In this document: piece after piece, positions 5,751 to 5,824 of the stretch | Layout of the letters: each line of letters opens with the position of its first letter | Numbering within the stretch: position 1 is the stretch's first letter | NCBI GenBank assembly: GCA_051881395.1 | Contig: JBJEPU010000186.1 | Span: 1 to 5,824, forward strand | Direction: 5' to 3' | Source of the DNA: Fimenecus sp051881395 | GTDB taxonomy: Bacteria > Bacillota > Clostridia > Oscillospirales > Acutalibacteraceae | DNA length: 5,824 bases | The notes under the pieces: model-generated | What the model saw: only the letters and a program-made list of their open reading frames with translations | The model's database searches: none | Told to the model about the DNA's origin: nothing | Made by a program: the position numbers and the translations under genes

Positions 5751-5824
5751 TAGGGGCGGGTGATTCCCCTGTTAGGGGAAATGTCTGCGAAGCAGACAAA
5801 AGGGTGCCCGTTTTCGGAGAAAAT
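5750..5824. repeat. Inverted, window-truncated copy of the MITE-like repeat
   Basis: The copy opens with GTAGGGGCGGGTG and carries the same nested hairpins as the 94-226 unit, in opposite orientation. Bases 5758-5808 are the exact reverse complement of 167-217 (51 of 51). Similarity continues more loosely through TTCGGAGAA to the window end. By analogy with the complete copy, roughly 55-60 more bases ending in a CCCTAC-type edge should lie just beyond the window. Confidence 0.8.

Noticed and set aside
94..5824. Composite transposon carrying the three genes
   Set aside because: No transposase, integrase or target duplication is seen, and the flanking repeats look like a dispersed small family. 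Kept only as a testable possibility.

Overview
The window looks like a chromosomal segment of an anaerobic Clostridia-type bacterium, most likely an uncultured gut or rumen member of the Oscillospiraceae/Ruminococcaceae. This is an inference from three things seen here: a fermentation-type CoA-transferase, a secreted protein ending in a type I dockerin, and short palindromic GTAGGG-edged intergenic repeats of the sort common in such genomes. All three genes are on the + strand. No RNA genes, CRISPR array or transposase gene were found.

Layout. Bases 2-226 hold two adjacent palindromic repeat units. The second has perfect 12-bp terminal inverted repeats. Bases 227-529 are AT-rich and non-coding and lead into a two-gene operon. 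Its first gene (530-1831) is a CoA-transferase of the 4-hydroxybutyrate/acetyl-CoA hydrolase family. After a 31-nt gap comes its second gene (1863-2783), a stand-alone E2/chloramphenicol-acetyltransferase-fold acyltransferase with no lipoyl domain. A strong intrinsic terminator (2828-2869) closes the operon. A new near-consensus promoter (2911-2940), followed by a 7-bp inverted repeat in the leader, drives an 868-residue secreted protein (2999-5605). That protein has a signal peptide, four closely related repeats of about 109 residues with Ig-like character, a fifth diverged repeat, an unassigned region of about 245 residues and a C-terminal dockerin. Downstream are a second palindromic element (5615-5705) and an inverted copy of the first repeat family running off the window end.

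How the genes work together. The first two genes plausibly handle acyl-CoA thioesters in the cytoplasm: one exchanges CoA between carboxylic acids, the other may pass an acyl group to an unknown acceptor. The third gene is a separate transcription unit, probably exported and docked to a cohesin-bearing scaffold or the cell surface. Nothing seen links it functionally to the operon. The points most worth a second look are the lipoyl-free E2 paired with a CoA-transferase, the aromatic-rich repeats tied to a dockerin without an enzyme domain, and the inverted 51-bp identical repeats on both sides of the gene block.
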